Assembly (NCBI RefSeq): GCF_000001735.4
Contig: NC_003070.9
Location: forward strand, 29,559,971-29,623,970
Direction: 5' to 3'
DNA length: 64,000 nucleotides
Origin: Arabidopsis thaliana
Lineage: Eukaryota; Streptophyta; Magnoliopsida; Brassicales; Brassicaceae
The first letter of the stretch is position 1. Each line of letters starts with the position of its first letter. The notes beneath the pieces were generated by a model, which made no database searches, was not told the DNA's origin, and was given only the letters and a program-made list of their open reading frames with translations. Position numbers and translations under genes: made by a program. Positions 33,963 through 45,658 of the stretch are shown here, piece by piece.

Positions 33963-36067
33963 ATGTGGAGCTACGTTTGGTTACCGTTGGTAGCTCTATC
34001 TCTCTTTAAGGATAGCATCATAATGGCCAAGGCTGCGACGATTCTCCTCCCTAGTCAAACCGGATTTGATATTTCTCGGAGTCCGGTATGCTCTGCTCCG
34101 GATCCGAACCTAAATTACAGACCGGTTATTGGTATTCTGAGCCATCCTGGCGACGGTGCGTCAGGTCGTTTGAGCAATGCTACAGACGCGTCCTCCATTG
34201 CGGCTTCGTATGTGAAATTAGCTGAGTCTGGTGGAGCACGTGTGATCCCACTCATCTTTAACGAGCCTGAAGAAATTCTCTTTCAGGTTACTCTCATTTT
34301 GCTCAGCCGATTCTGTAATCTGTTCTAGCTTAAGAATTTGATTGCTTCCAAAATTGATTTACATTTGGAACTGCAGAAGCTAGAATTGGTCAACGGTGTG
34401 ATACTAACTGGTGGTTGGGCTAAAGAAGGATTGTATTTTGAAATCGTCAAGAAAATCTTCAATGTAAGCTCAACTTTTTTTCCTGGTTGATTTATATAAT
34501 TCCTATACAATGCTTTTTTTTGTTGATATCTCTATGATATCCTCTCAGAAAGTTTTGGAAAGAAATGATGCTGGAGAGCATTTTCCTATATACGCTATTT
34601 GCCTCGGATTTGAGCTCTTGACAATGATCATAAGCCAGGTGACCCTTTCTTCTTGCTTATCATATGTGTTTGCTAAGCTGTAAAGTTAAGCCATACCAGA
34701 TGTTGTGTAGTTTAACACCATTTGAAAATTTCTAATATGTGGCCTTGTAAACAGAACAGAGACATTTTTGAAAAAATGGATGCAAGAAATTCTGCATCAA
34801 GTCTTCAGTTCGTTGAAAATGTTAATATCCAAGGAACCATATTCCAAAGGTAATCCAGCTTTTCATGAGGATGTGTATATACAGATACCAAAAATATTAG
34901 TCAAATATTTCATATGTAATTTGTAATGTCTCATAGTGCAGATTTCCTCCAGAGCTGTTGAAAAAACTCGGTACAGATTGTCTGGTTATGCAGAATCATC
35001 GGGTTAGTAGTATTAGTAACCAGTACTTTGTCTTTACAGTTAATACTATGGAATATAGTTTTCACCATTTTTGTTGCTAAACATACTTATACATTCAATT
35101 CAATACTCATAGTTTTGTTGACCTCTGCAGTTAAGCAACTTTTCTTGCCACTTCTTTGATTTCTTGTTCTTGAATGGTTATTATCATCGGTTCTCTCTGC
35201 TTTCTGATATGAATTGTCCTTATTTCCAGTTTGGTATCTCACCACAAAGCTTTGAAGGAAATATTGCTCTGTCTAATTTCTTTAAAATTGTCACAACATG
35301 CGTTGATGACAACGGCAAGGTATTTTTATGTCCCCAAGAATACCTAAAAAGATTCAATAGCCTGTGACCTTATAGACCAAATCTATTAAAACATATATCC
35401 AGGTTTATGTTTCAACAGTTCAATCAACAAAATATCCAGTGACCGGCTTCCAGTGGCATCCTGAGGTATATATACAGTCACAAGTTAACTTTACGTCTCT
35501 CATTTAGTCTTTCACGCCTAGGCATTGTCATTGTGGTCCACTGCGGTATCCTATCATCTATTAAAGAAAATCTCTGTACTATACTCTGCAGAAAAATGCA
35601 TTCGAGTGGGGATCATCTAAAATTCCACACTCTGAGGACGCGATCCAGGTGACTCAGCACGCCGCAAATCATCTAGTCAGGTTAGTTCTCTATCCATTTT
35701 TTTGAAATAATTGATAAGAGAGTGCACCAACTCTGATTGCTACATTAGAATCAGTATAACTGAGAGTTGGTTAGATCATGAAGTACTCATGGATCGTGTT
35801 TGAATGTGATGCAGTGAAGCTAGGAAGTCACTGAACAGACCAGAGTCTAAGAAAGTGCTGAGCAATCTCATTTACAACTATAAGCCTACTTACTGTGGAT
35901 ACGCAGGGTAAAGCCACTCTGACAATCTTTACATAATTCTCTCTTCTTCGTCTTCTTCTTTTTTCTTCTAAGTTTTAACGATTCTTAGGATCGAATAAAA
36001 TGGTGGATTTTGCAGGATTGGTTACGACGAGGTTTACATCTTCACACAACAACGATCCCTTCTCTAA
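33963..36067 (+). CDS. GGH2: Gamma-glutamyl hydrolase 2, vacuolar, 347 aa
   Basis: Ten exons: 33963-34286, 34377-34463, 34549-34638, 34755-34849, 34942-35002, 35230-35319, 35403-35465, 35592-35680, 35815-35907 and 36016-36067, in phase, giving 347 residues. Signal peptide MWSYVWLPLVALSLF, then IGILSHPGDG, LTGGWAK, nucleophile Cys155 in YAICLGFE and His268 in FQWHPE. Known as a major vacuolar pteroyl-polyglutamate hydrolase in Arabidopsis. Exon 9 and the start of intron 9 are almost identical to GGH1 (one mismatch in 93 exon bases) while exon 8 is closer to GGH3, which suggests gene conversion. A second in-frame ATG at codon 23 would remove most of the signal peptide, so the first is preferred. 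Confidence 0.95.
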
Positions 36068-37031
36068 TAACTATAACCTCTCCTGTGTATCCTCTCGTGT
36101 GTATAGTGAAATATGTACCTTCGACTCTGTTATTATCTGTGAACTTGTTGTAACTTTGAACGTCAGCCTATGGCTTGTGTTTGACATTAAACTAGATAAT
36201 GTACGCTTTTCTATCTTTAGTCTAATTCATAAAACAAAACAAAAAGCTTATATATGTTTACTCACTATTAATAAGATAATGAATCTATGTTTTGTTACAT
36301 AAAACTTTGTCATTTAATATAAAATATGTGATCTGTCTGTTTCATGACATTTTATAAGATTCGAGTTCTGTTTTTCATTCAATTGGTAACCTGTTCTTCT
36401 AGAATTTACAGTTTCTTTACATGTTATAGTTGTTACATAAAATGATCATTACAAGAATATATTTGTTGGGCTTAGTTAAATATTTAATATATGGGCCCAT
36501 AATATATCTATATGTTGGGCTCCACAAAATCCCTATGGCCTGATAACAAATTGAATGGTCTTCATTGCCAACCGACAGACAGAGTCTGACTAGCAAAACT
36601 TCCCGGTTTATTATTCCTTAAACCGAAATATACCAGCCAAATTCGACTGTTCTTCATCGATTTGCACTGTGTTGTTTCTCTCTCGATGAATTCCTCCCAA
36701 GCAAGCTTCTTCGACTTCCCTCTAACACCAATCGTCTGGTCTCGTTTCTAATTGTAAGTCTTCTTCCTTCTCTAAGTTTTGTTTCAGTGTCAATGTAGAT
36801 CTTCTTAGGTGGAATCAAGTAAAAGAGATTGATAAACCCTAATTGTTCCGTTCTATCGTTAAAACTTTCCTAGATTAGTCGGGGTTAGGAAACGAAGTCT
36901 AGCTATGAAACCGTTGCATCGAATTTTGTCATAGATATGATAATTTCCGGTTCGCACATCAGAACCGGCCCTGTATGCAAGTAGCTTGAGGTTCTGTTAT
37001 AATTTGTTGAAGGGAGAGAACTTTGAAGCTA
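36068..37031. other. Intergenic region and leader of the acyltransferase gene
   Basis: The plus strand runs into a pyrimidine-rich leader near 36620-36750. A likely leader intron begins at a TAATT|GTAAGTC donor near 36753 and ends before the ATG at 37032. TGGGCCC and TTGGGCT motifs occur at about 36490-36520. No other gene. Confidence 0.5.
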
Positions 37032-38439
37032 ATGGGGAAGATAATGGAATGGGCAGCAAGATCTGATCATTTGGGAGGAATTCCAAGGAATACTGTGATA
37101 ATGGCTGTTAGTGCATTTGCAAAAGCAGTAGCAAATCTTTGCAATAAAAGCTCAGTTCACAATGCAGATACTCTTATGAATCTTGTCCAGTCAAGACCAC
37201 CTGGTGTTCCTCTCATCACTGTTAGTAATCACATGTCGACGTTAGTTAATATTAAAACCTTAATAGTATGATCCTTTCTTCATGTCATCTCTTTCCACTC
37301 ATTTGTGTTTTTGATGTTGATTTATCTTCTTTGTTGTGTAATCAGTTTGGATGATCCAGTAATGTGGGGGGCATTTAAGGGTCTCCTTTCCTTAGATCCA
37401 GAATTGGCTCGGTGGGTTCTTGCTGCAGAGGATATATGTTTCAGGAACCCTATATTCTCCTACATTTTCCGCACTGGTATGTCACTTTTTTTCTTTGTTG
37501 CTTCTTCTCTTGGGAAAGACTGTAATCAGTGATTTGTTCTTGTTTTGTATGGATTTGGACTTGTATCACAACTTTTTTTAGTAGATTTGGTGGATTGCCT
37601 TCTTAACAAAATAGGATTTTCTCATGATGCATGTTAGTGATTTCTTTTGAGCAGGAAAATGTATACCTATAACTAGAGGTGGTGGAATCTACCAAGAAAA
37701 CATGAATGAAGCTCTCCAGCGATTAAAAGATGGATCTTGGGTATGTTATCTTGCACCTTTAAACTAATTGTACTTAGATCTTTTCAGACCTCTGACCTTT
37801 GGATTTAACCATGACTAGTAGCTGCATACCTTCCCAGAGGGAAAGGTGTTTCAAGATGATGTTCCTATAAGACGACTTAAATGGGGAACTGCAAGCCTCA
37901 TCGCCCGTTCCCCAGTTACCCCAATCGTTTTGCCAATAATTCACCGTGGTTTTGAGGAGGTAACTCGTCCAGTTCCCTTCTAAGTCTGCTTAACTCAATA
38001 ATCGTTTAAACTTCGATAGCTAAATGTCTGCGGGAAAGAGAAAAAGCCATGAATTATGTATCCATTTTCCAAACTTCGAATTTCTGCTTGATAGTATTAT
38101 TATGTCTTCATTCGAAGGTCACTTACCCACATTGTTGTAACGGCTTAGATGATGCCGGAGAACTACAATAATGGACGAAGACCACTGGTACCGTTGCCGA
38201 ACAAACACCTTAAAGTTGTGGTTGGTGAACCAATTGAGTTTGATGTTCCAATGATGGTTGAGACTGCTGTCTTGGACTCCCGCCATGTAACCCCTCCTCT
38301 TCAAGAAGTGAAATGGCCTGTCCTCACTTCTGCTGGCCAAGTGCTAGACGAAACTGCTCAGAGACACCTCTACATAGCTCTGTCCGAGAAGATTCAATCC
38401 TCCTTGGAAACATTGAGACTCTTAGCCAAGCGGTTGTGA
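37032..38439 (+). CDS. Phospholipid/glycerol acyltransferase, tafazzin-like, 284 aa
   Basis: Exons are 37032-37240, 37346-37476, 37655-37740, 37822-37959 and 38149-38439, in phase, giving 284 residues. It has the four blocks of the PlsC family: NHMSTLDD with the HX4D pair His67/Asp72, GKCIPITRGGGIYQ, FPEGKVFQ and a VTPIVLPIIHRGFEE block. The order and the MEWAARSDHLGG N-terminus match the tafazzin branch. The Arabidopsis protein (At1g78690) has been studied as a lysophospholipid/N-acyl-phosphatidylethanolamine-forming acyltransferase at membranes; which activity matters in the plant is not settled as far as I know. No transit peptide or strong transmembrane helix is evident. The start is the first ATG in frame. 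Confidence 0.92.
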
Positions 38440-39883
38440 CTTCCGCCGGGAAACTTCATATCAAAATCCGGTTCACAACTTTTAAAGTTCCGGTTTAGAT
38501 TCGCCATGGTAATCAAATATTATCTTTATTCAATTTCCTGAAGCTGAGAAAAAATTATATAACTATGAAAATTTAATAACTCGCATTTTAAATTATTTTA
38601 TCGACTAGGATATATAGCAACCCGCAATAATGTATGTTGTTGAAATGTTATATCTTATCAATATCTTATGATTATAGCAAGATTTCAGTGAAAAACCTTA
38701 ACAAAAAAAAGATTTCAGTGAAAACTTTTTTTTTTTTTTCAGTGAAAACTTAAAAAGCGACAATAATCGAATATAAGCATCAACAAAATATAATACAAGA
38801 CCGTTATTTGTGTGATGTCTGTAACGCTGATGATCTGGCCAGTTCTGTCTTTCTGCTGATGATGTTGGACAGAAACAGCATTAAACGACCAGTTTGAACA
38901 GAGAGAGAAGGTTCTTTCTGATAAGAGAGACAACGTGGGTGGCAAACAGACGCGGCGGCCACGTGAGCCTATTGAGCCACCGGTGCGGCGAGTGGTGCTT
39001 ACGCGAATGCAAAAAAATCAGTTAATGGGCCCTACAGGGTCACGCCGGGGACGCACTATCACGTGAAAAGGAAACTTCCCAAGGTCAGCCAAAACGGTTT
39101 CGTGGCATTTTGGTAAATCAGATCACGTTTTAGGGGTAAACGCTAGCTCTTGCACGTGGTAATGGTGCTCGATGTATGGCAAATTGGTAAATTATGGCTG
39201 AATCGCGGGGTAATGGTGTATGCTCCCACGTGCTAGGTCCGGAGGACATGCGTGACCTCATGTAGTGGCAATTTCGTAAATATAGGGTCAAATCTCGGGT
39301 ATAAAGGTAGTTTCAATAATTTGTTTTATTTTGGCTTCTTTCACTATGAAAGTAATAACTCCTCTTCTCTGGCACGAGAGAGTTCATGATTAGCTTAAGC
39401 TCCTTCATCTTCTTCTCCAATTCCCGGGTTTTTTCTTCTTCCTCCGATAACCGGAAAATTCACCTCTATCGAATTTCCCAAGCATCTTGATCCACCAAGT
39501 TCATCTTAAAATTTCTTCTCTTTTTCTCAATTGAAGAAGGTGAAGCAGCCAACAAGTTACTGCAACTGTTTCCACGATTTTTGCTTTTTTCAAGATTCTC
39601 GCCGTCGGGAGTTTTCTCGGTGAGATCATTTCGCTCCGACGGAAAATTCAAGTTGCATATCTGATCGGAGATTGAAAAGTGTTGGTTCACGCAGTATCGA
39701 TTCGTTTGTTTTTGATGCCAGATCTGATATATTACTTCACCGAAGATTCAGGAACTCTTTCTTAGGTTGAATTAGCTTGAGTTTAGCTTCGAATTTTATC
39801 TTTGATCTAGCTAAAGAAACAGAGAGTTTTCAGAGGAAGAAGAAACAGAGAGTTTTCAGAGGAAGAAGAAACAGAGAGTAGTG
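38440..39883. other. BEH4 upstream region and leader
   Basis: Contains oligo-T and direct-repeat sequence near 38680-38760, then four perfect G-boxes (CACGTG) at 38960, 39060, 39153 and 39227 and a set of tandem modules described in the findings. From about 39370 it becomes pyrimidine- and purine-rich leader and ends in a 26-bp tandem repeat. No protein gene is supported. Confidence 0.6.
39816..39879. repeat. 26-bp tandem repeat in the BEH4 5' leader
   Basis: About two and a half copies of a unit AGAAACAGAGAGTTTTCAGAGGAAGA end 5 bp before the BEH4 ATG. It is purine-rich and has no start codon, so it would not create upstream ORFs. Confidence 0.8.
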
Positions 39884-41569
39884 ATGACATCAGGGACGAG
39901 AATGCCGACATGGAGGGAAAGAGAGAACAACAAGAGAAGAGAAAGACGACGGAGAGCAATCGCAGCTAAGATCTTCACCGGATTAAGAATGTACGGTAAT
40001 TACGAGCTTCCGAAGCATTGCGACAACAACGAAGTGCTTAAAGCACTCTGTAACGAAGCTGGTTGGATCGTCGAACCTGATGGAACTACTTACCGCAAGG
40101 TTTGTCTCTCGAATCCGGATCTTAGTTTTGTTCTCTACGCTTCAAGTACATGAAAGTTTTGAATTTTGGATACAAAATCATTCAGTTTTTGTTAAATTAC
40201 TGATTGCATCTAACATGCGCCGGAGCCGATCGGTCGCGTGAATGCTAACGTGTTCCTGATATACCTCTCCGCGTAGGTTAGCTAGCCTTAGCTTAGAGGA
40301 GCGTTAGTCAAATGTTAGATTCTTTATGTGTGACTTTTTATTATGCGTTTCTCTAAAAAAAGATTCTTTCTCTCTCTGTTTCATGGTGTGTGTGTGTGAC
40401 TAATTCACTTGTTGTCCAGGTCGAGTCTATTCTCAGATGATACTCACCACAAAAAAAGAAAGTAGCATAGATCTCAATAAAAACTGATAAAAATAATGTC
40501 CTCTTGCACAGAATTCAAAGTGTACGTTTTGATCTGTAGATTTTTTGGGAAAGCAAGTTGGCACTTTTGCTTTTATGTCTCAAGTCTTTTTACTCAAACT
40601 TCGAGAATCGAGTCCAATGATAGATAATCTGTCGGTTCAAGAATCCTTGACCTGATCACTGTCTCTTTCACTTGTTTTCACAATGATAGAATCAAAACTA
40701 GTTCTACTTGTAACTTCCTTGTCATTATTAACAGAGTAATTTCTTGGTAATTCATGTAATTAGAAGGATTACGTCACATTGATCATGTTTGTTTGATATG
40801 TTTTCAGGGATGTAGTAGACCTGTAGAGCGTATGGAGATAGGTGGTGGTTCAGCAACCGCTAGTCCTTGCTCTTCCTATCAGCCAAGTCCCTGTGCTTCT
40901 TATAATCCTAGTCCAGGCTCCTCCAACTTCATGAGTCCTGCTTCATCCTCATTTGCTAATCTTACCTCTGGTGATGGCCAATCTCTCATCCCATGGCTAA
41001 AACACCTCTCAACAACATCATCCTCATCAGCTTCTTCATCATCAAGACTCCCTAATTACCTCTATATCCCTGGAGGCTCCATAAGCGCTCCTGTAACTCC
41101 TCCTTTAAGCTCTCCAACAGCTCGTACCCCGAGAATGAACACTGATTGGCAGCAACTCAACAACTCCTTCTTTGTCTCCTCAACACCGCCAAGTCCCACG
41201 CGTCAGATCATCCCTGACTCTGAATGGTTCTCAGGGATTCAACTAGCACAAAGTGTTCCAGCTTCACCAACGTTTAGCCTCGTCTCACAAAACCCATTTG
41301 GATTCAAAGAAGAAGCAGCCTCTGCTGCTGGAGGCGGAGGAGGGTCAAGGATGTGGACACCAGGTCAAAGCGGAACCTGCTCCCCTGCTATTCCTCCTGG
41401 TGCTGACCAGACAGCAGATGTTCCAATGTCTGAAGCCGTGGCTCCTCCAGAGTTTGCTTTTGGGAGTAATACAAACGGGCTAGTGAAAGCATGGGAAGGA
41501 GAGAGGATACACGAGGAGAGTGGTTCAGATGATCTTGAACTCACTCTTGGAAACTCAAGCACCAGGTAA
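39884..41569 (+). CDS. BEH4: BES1/BZR1 homologue 4, brassinosteroid-signalling transcription factor, 325 aa
   Basis: Exons are 39884-40099 and 40808-41569, in phase, giving 325 residues; the single 708-bp intron is at the family's conserved place. The N-terminus [20 protein letters not shown] opens the atypical bHLH-like DNA-binding domain (to about residue 95). A Ser-rich middle ([37 protein letters not shown]) holds many S/T-x3-S/T sites of the kind phosphorylated by the GSK3 kinase BIN2. A PEST-like part follows, and the C-terminus has the EAR repression motif LELTL. The protein acts in the nucleus on BRRE and G-box sites to carry brassinosteroid output. Its own promoter has four G-boxes, so feedback is possible. 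Confidence 0.95.
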
Positions 41570-42737
41570 TTCCAAAGCCACATGTACATTTTCAAACCCG
41601 GTTGAACCAAAACCGTTCTTGATATGTTGCTCCAAATTTTATTTAAATTGTTCTCTTCCCATGTAATGCTCAAAGTTAAAACACAGCTTATAATATTCGT
41701 TTATCTGTCCCCGACCGTAATCTTTTCTTCCTAATATTGTACCCTTAGCTTGTGATTGAATTCTATCACTGCCTATGTTTCACTGTCTCGTTTCGTAACC
41801 TTCCCGGTTTAACAGCTAACGTAAAACCCCGGTTTGAGTGGTTATAATTAGACGGTTTATGTTAACACTTATAGTCAACGAAGGAAATTATGTTATTGTT
41901 TTATAGCATTATCATGGTTATTAGTCAACAAAAAACGCTTCAACACGACGAAATAAGGAAGGTTTTTGCAGTGACAGAGGAGTCTCTGTTTATAACGGCT
42001 AGAGATTCCATATTCTGACATGGGCTCGATTTTGTTCGTCTTTGGTCCTTACGACTTTTTTTTTGTAATTCACAAAGGAAGGTGGATGACGAAAGTGTAT
42101 CCATATTCGCTATAATCATCACATGGAAGACAACACAAAGCTTAGGTCGTGGTCAATGCACGTACGTATAACTGAGAGATGGTCACATGCTATCCATTAG
42201 CATTCTGCCACGTGTAATTTATAAATAAATTATTGAGTTTATCCCTACCAGTTTATTGATCACCAGTAAAAAAAAACTTTTATTCAGTAAACCATTTCCA
42301 TTTGAGAACAAAATTCAAAATGTAAACATTCAGTAAAACTGTTCACAAAAAAAAAAAAAAAAAAAACATTCAGTAAAAATATTTTAATTCAGTAAATATT
42401 ATGTTGTCATATTGTTACGCAAGAGGTCACCACCAATTGGAAGACTCTGAATCGAGTGAAATTAAACGTAAGAATGTATATATCCTGCGTCTAAATTAAT
42501 AAGTTTTACGAAAAGAGAAAGAAATTTTTTTCTAGTCCAATTAACCAAAAGAGAAAGAGATCTTTTTCTTGACTATTGACTATTCTCAACAAAAGGTCTT
42601 TATTAATTTCCCAAATTATAGATATTTAGCAATTTACGTAAATTTTACACTCATGCGAATACGTGTATTAATTCTATAAATGCAAAACTTAGTCCTTAAT
42701 ATATATCACATTACATCGTCTCTTCTAATTACAAAAA
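41570..42737. other. Intergenic region between BEH4 and TBL42
   Basis: AT-rich; no supported gene. A run of 20 A at 42347-42366 is flanked on both sides by AAACATTCAGTAAAA, with further copies of ATTCAGTAAA nearby. A CACGTG core occurs at 42210 (GCCACGTGTAA). Confidence 0.6.
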
Positions 42738-44587
42738 ATGAATTTCCATCAGGTCCTCTTTCTCCTTCTTCTTATTTTTCTTGTTGATTTATCAGATTAT
42801 GGTGTCTTAGCAGATAAGACCAATGATGGTTACAAGAACGCAACAAAGTGTAACATTTACCAAGGACGTTGGATTTATGACAATTCTTCTAATCCTCTTT
42901 ATGGAACATCAACTTGTCCGTTCATTGGATTGGATTGCCAGAAGTTTGGTCGGCCGGACAAGAACTACCTTCATTACCGATGGCAACCCACCGGATGTGA
43001 CATCCCAAGGTGATATTCACTTTCACTTCTATAAATTTTGTTTTTAACCCCTTGATCACGATGAAATGGATTACGTTTTCTTGTTCATTGTAACGAAGCA
43101 TATAATTTGAATAGTGGGGAAGTAATCTTGGAGATTTCGCATTCATTTCATATATAATTGGTCAGAGATCTCAAATTAATACTAATGAAATGTGATATAA
43201 ATCTTACACTTTTAAATGTAATAAATATTTGTTATTTTATAATTATGACTATTTAGCAATATTTGACAATTTTAATCATTGCATATTAATATTCTATGAA
43301 AAATAGGAATTGAGTCAAATTGACATAAGAAATTGATTAACAAAAATTGAAAACAAATTGAATATTTTAAAGTTCTGAAAATTTCAGATAAGTGTGTACC
43401 AAAGTTTGTCATGTTCAGATCTCAAAATGCAAAGTTACACAGCAAATTAATTATATTTTGATAAGAATTAAGTAATTAACGGCTGAGATGTATGACGTTG
43501 CAGATTCAACGGACGAGATTTCTTAACAAGATTCAAAGGGAAAAAAATACTGTTTGTGGGAGATTCACTAAGCAACAATATGTGGGTGTCACTAAGTTGC
43601 ATGCTTCACGCGGCCGTTCCTAACGCTAAGTATACCTTCCAACTCAACAAGGGCCTCTCAACTTTCACCATTCCAGTACGTAGCTCAACCGGTTTATTTC
43701 TAATCAAGACGAACAATTTCATATCATTGATTTGTTTCCCCCATTGATATTATAGGAATATGGAATATCTGTAAATTTCCTGAAAAATGGGTTCCTGGTG
43801 GATTTGGTATCGGACAAAACAAGAGGATTGATTCTGAAATTAGATTCGATCAGTAGGGGAAATCAATGGTTGGGATCTGATGTCGCCATCTTTAACACAT
43901 TCCACTGGTGGTCTCACACTGGCCGTGCCAAAACGTAAGTATCAACCAACGATCTTATATATGAGCTTAATTAATAATACAAGTATACAACATACATATT
44001 ACATAATATACTCTAATGATGATGATGATGATAATGTAGATGGGATTATTTTCAAACGGGAGATAAAATAGTGAAAGAGATGAATAGAATGGAGGCTTTC
44101 AAGATTGCTTTGACAACTTGGTCTAAATGGATTGATCACAATATCGATCCTTCAAAAACTAGGGTTTTCTATCAAGGCGTCTCTCCCGTTCACTTAAAGT
44201 TAACTCTCTCTTTCTCTAGTAATCATAATAAACTAATTAATCAATTAACAAGACGTAACCGTATTTTTTTGTTTTTGGTTAATTTGAAGTGGTGGTGAAT
44301 GGGGTAAACCGGGGAAGACTTGCTTGGGTGAGACGGTACCAGTGCAAGGACCAAGTTACCCCGGACGACCTAATGAAGGTGAAGCTATAGTGAAAAGTGT
44401 GATCGGAAGGATGGCTAAACCAGTGGAGCTCCTTGATGTGACGGCTATGACGGAGATGAGGAAGGACGGTCACCCTTCCATCTATGCCGGTGGAGGCGAT
44501 CGCTTAAACGACTGCAGCCATTGGTGCCTCCCTGGAGTCCCAGACGCTTGGAACCAGCTCCTTTATACAGCTCTTCTCAGCCACTAG
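42738..44587 (+). CDS. TBL42: Trichome birefringence-like 42, cell-wall polysaccharide O-acetyltransferase family, 359 aa
   Basis: Exons are 42738-43009, 43504-43675, 43756-43934, 44040-44198 and 44290-44587, in phase, giving 359 residues. A hydrophobic N-terminus ([13 protein letters not shown]) is a signal peptide or anchor. The TBL domain follows ([40 protein letters not shown]), then the GDS motif at residues 110-112 (FVGDSLSNN) and the C-terminal DxxH motif at residues 335-338 ([16 protein letters not shown]). Proteins of this family acetylate xylan, mannan or other wall polymers in the Golgi; the substrate of this member is not known to me. The last junction rebuilds the codon in SPVHLNGGEWG, which confirms the splice choice. 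Confidence 0.93.
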
Positions 44588-45219
44588 ATAAATTTTTGGT
44601 AGCAAAGAAAGTTTGGATTTATTATTTCAAGATAATTAAGCAACTTTTCCAATAGATAATTTTTTTTTTTTTTGAGATAATTAAGCAACTTTTCCAATAG
44701 ATAAACTTTTCCAATTAAATTTTATTATTGCTTTCTTAAAATCCTAAGAAAGATAACATAAAAACGAATAATTATCTTTCGTTAAAACTTTACTTGTAAT
44801 ATAAGTTACGTAAACAAATTCTTATTAGACCATATAACAAATTCAGAATAACATGACCAAATAACAATATTCCTTAAACATTATTTTTCCTTTATCTACT
44901 AAAGAATTACATAATAAGTAAATAAATCAAAATCAAAAGTTTTAAAATCAGAACAATTTTGTAATAGAAAAAGGATTTACAAGAAAAAAGTTCTTATGTA
45001 AATTCCAAGTAGAAATAGGTTATTATATGTCAAATTAGTTCAGATTTTGAATGATCTTTTAGACCATATACATGGGTGATATTTCTAAAGTATTACAAGT
45101 TAAAAAAATATTTTTATATTAACAAAACAATTAGAATGAACTTGATCAGTAGTGATATTTTTAATACAAGTATCATCTATGTGGCATTCGAATTGGTCAC
45201 ACATTTGTCAAAAGCAAGA

Positions 45220-45259
<40 letters not shown>

Positions 45260-45658
45260 CAAATATTATAAATAATATTAAAAAATTCTTAAGTATCACT
45301 TTTGTTTTTTTTGTCAAAGATGATAAGTATCACAACTCATTGCCCTATTTTTTGCTTAACATTCTCACAGGATACCAACGCATAATATATTTCTTTTCCT
45401 AAGGTTCTCCTTCTACATTTTTCCTTTCCATTAGAACCGCATGTTCTCTACGTTTATCTGATTTTCTATTACGCGTGCGTATGTGTCATCCTGTGTACTA
45501 GACGTTGATACTTAGCTTCGCATATGGGTCTTGTGATCTTCTTTTTTTTTACGTAGTTCTGAGAACCAAGAACTTGTTAGCGATTCTTTTTTTGATATTG
45601 TCATTAGTTAATTGCGTTTTGTTTCAGATTTTTTACAGATAAAACACTTCACAAGAAG
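44588..45658. other. Intergenic region between TBL42 and the SecY gene
   Basis: A 29-bp identical direct repeat (44631-44659 and 44676-44704) flanks an oligo-T run, a (TA)n microsatellite lies at about 45230-45255, and the rest is AT-rich. The last 200 bp are leader of the next gene, with a probable leader intron ending at TTTCAG near 45626. Confidence 0.6.
45228..45256. repeat. (TA)n microsatellite
   Basis: An uninterrupted alternating TA tract of about 14 repeats follows an oligo-A run; it is likely to vary in length between accessions. Confidence 0.9.
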
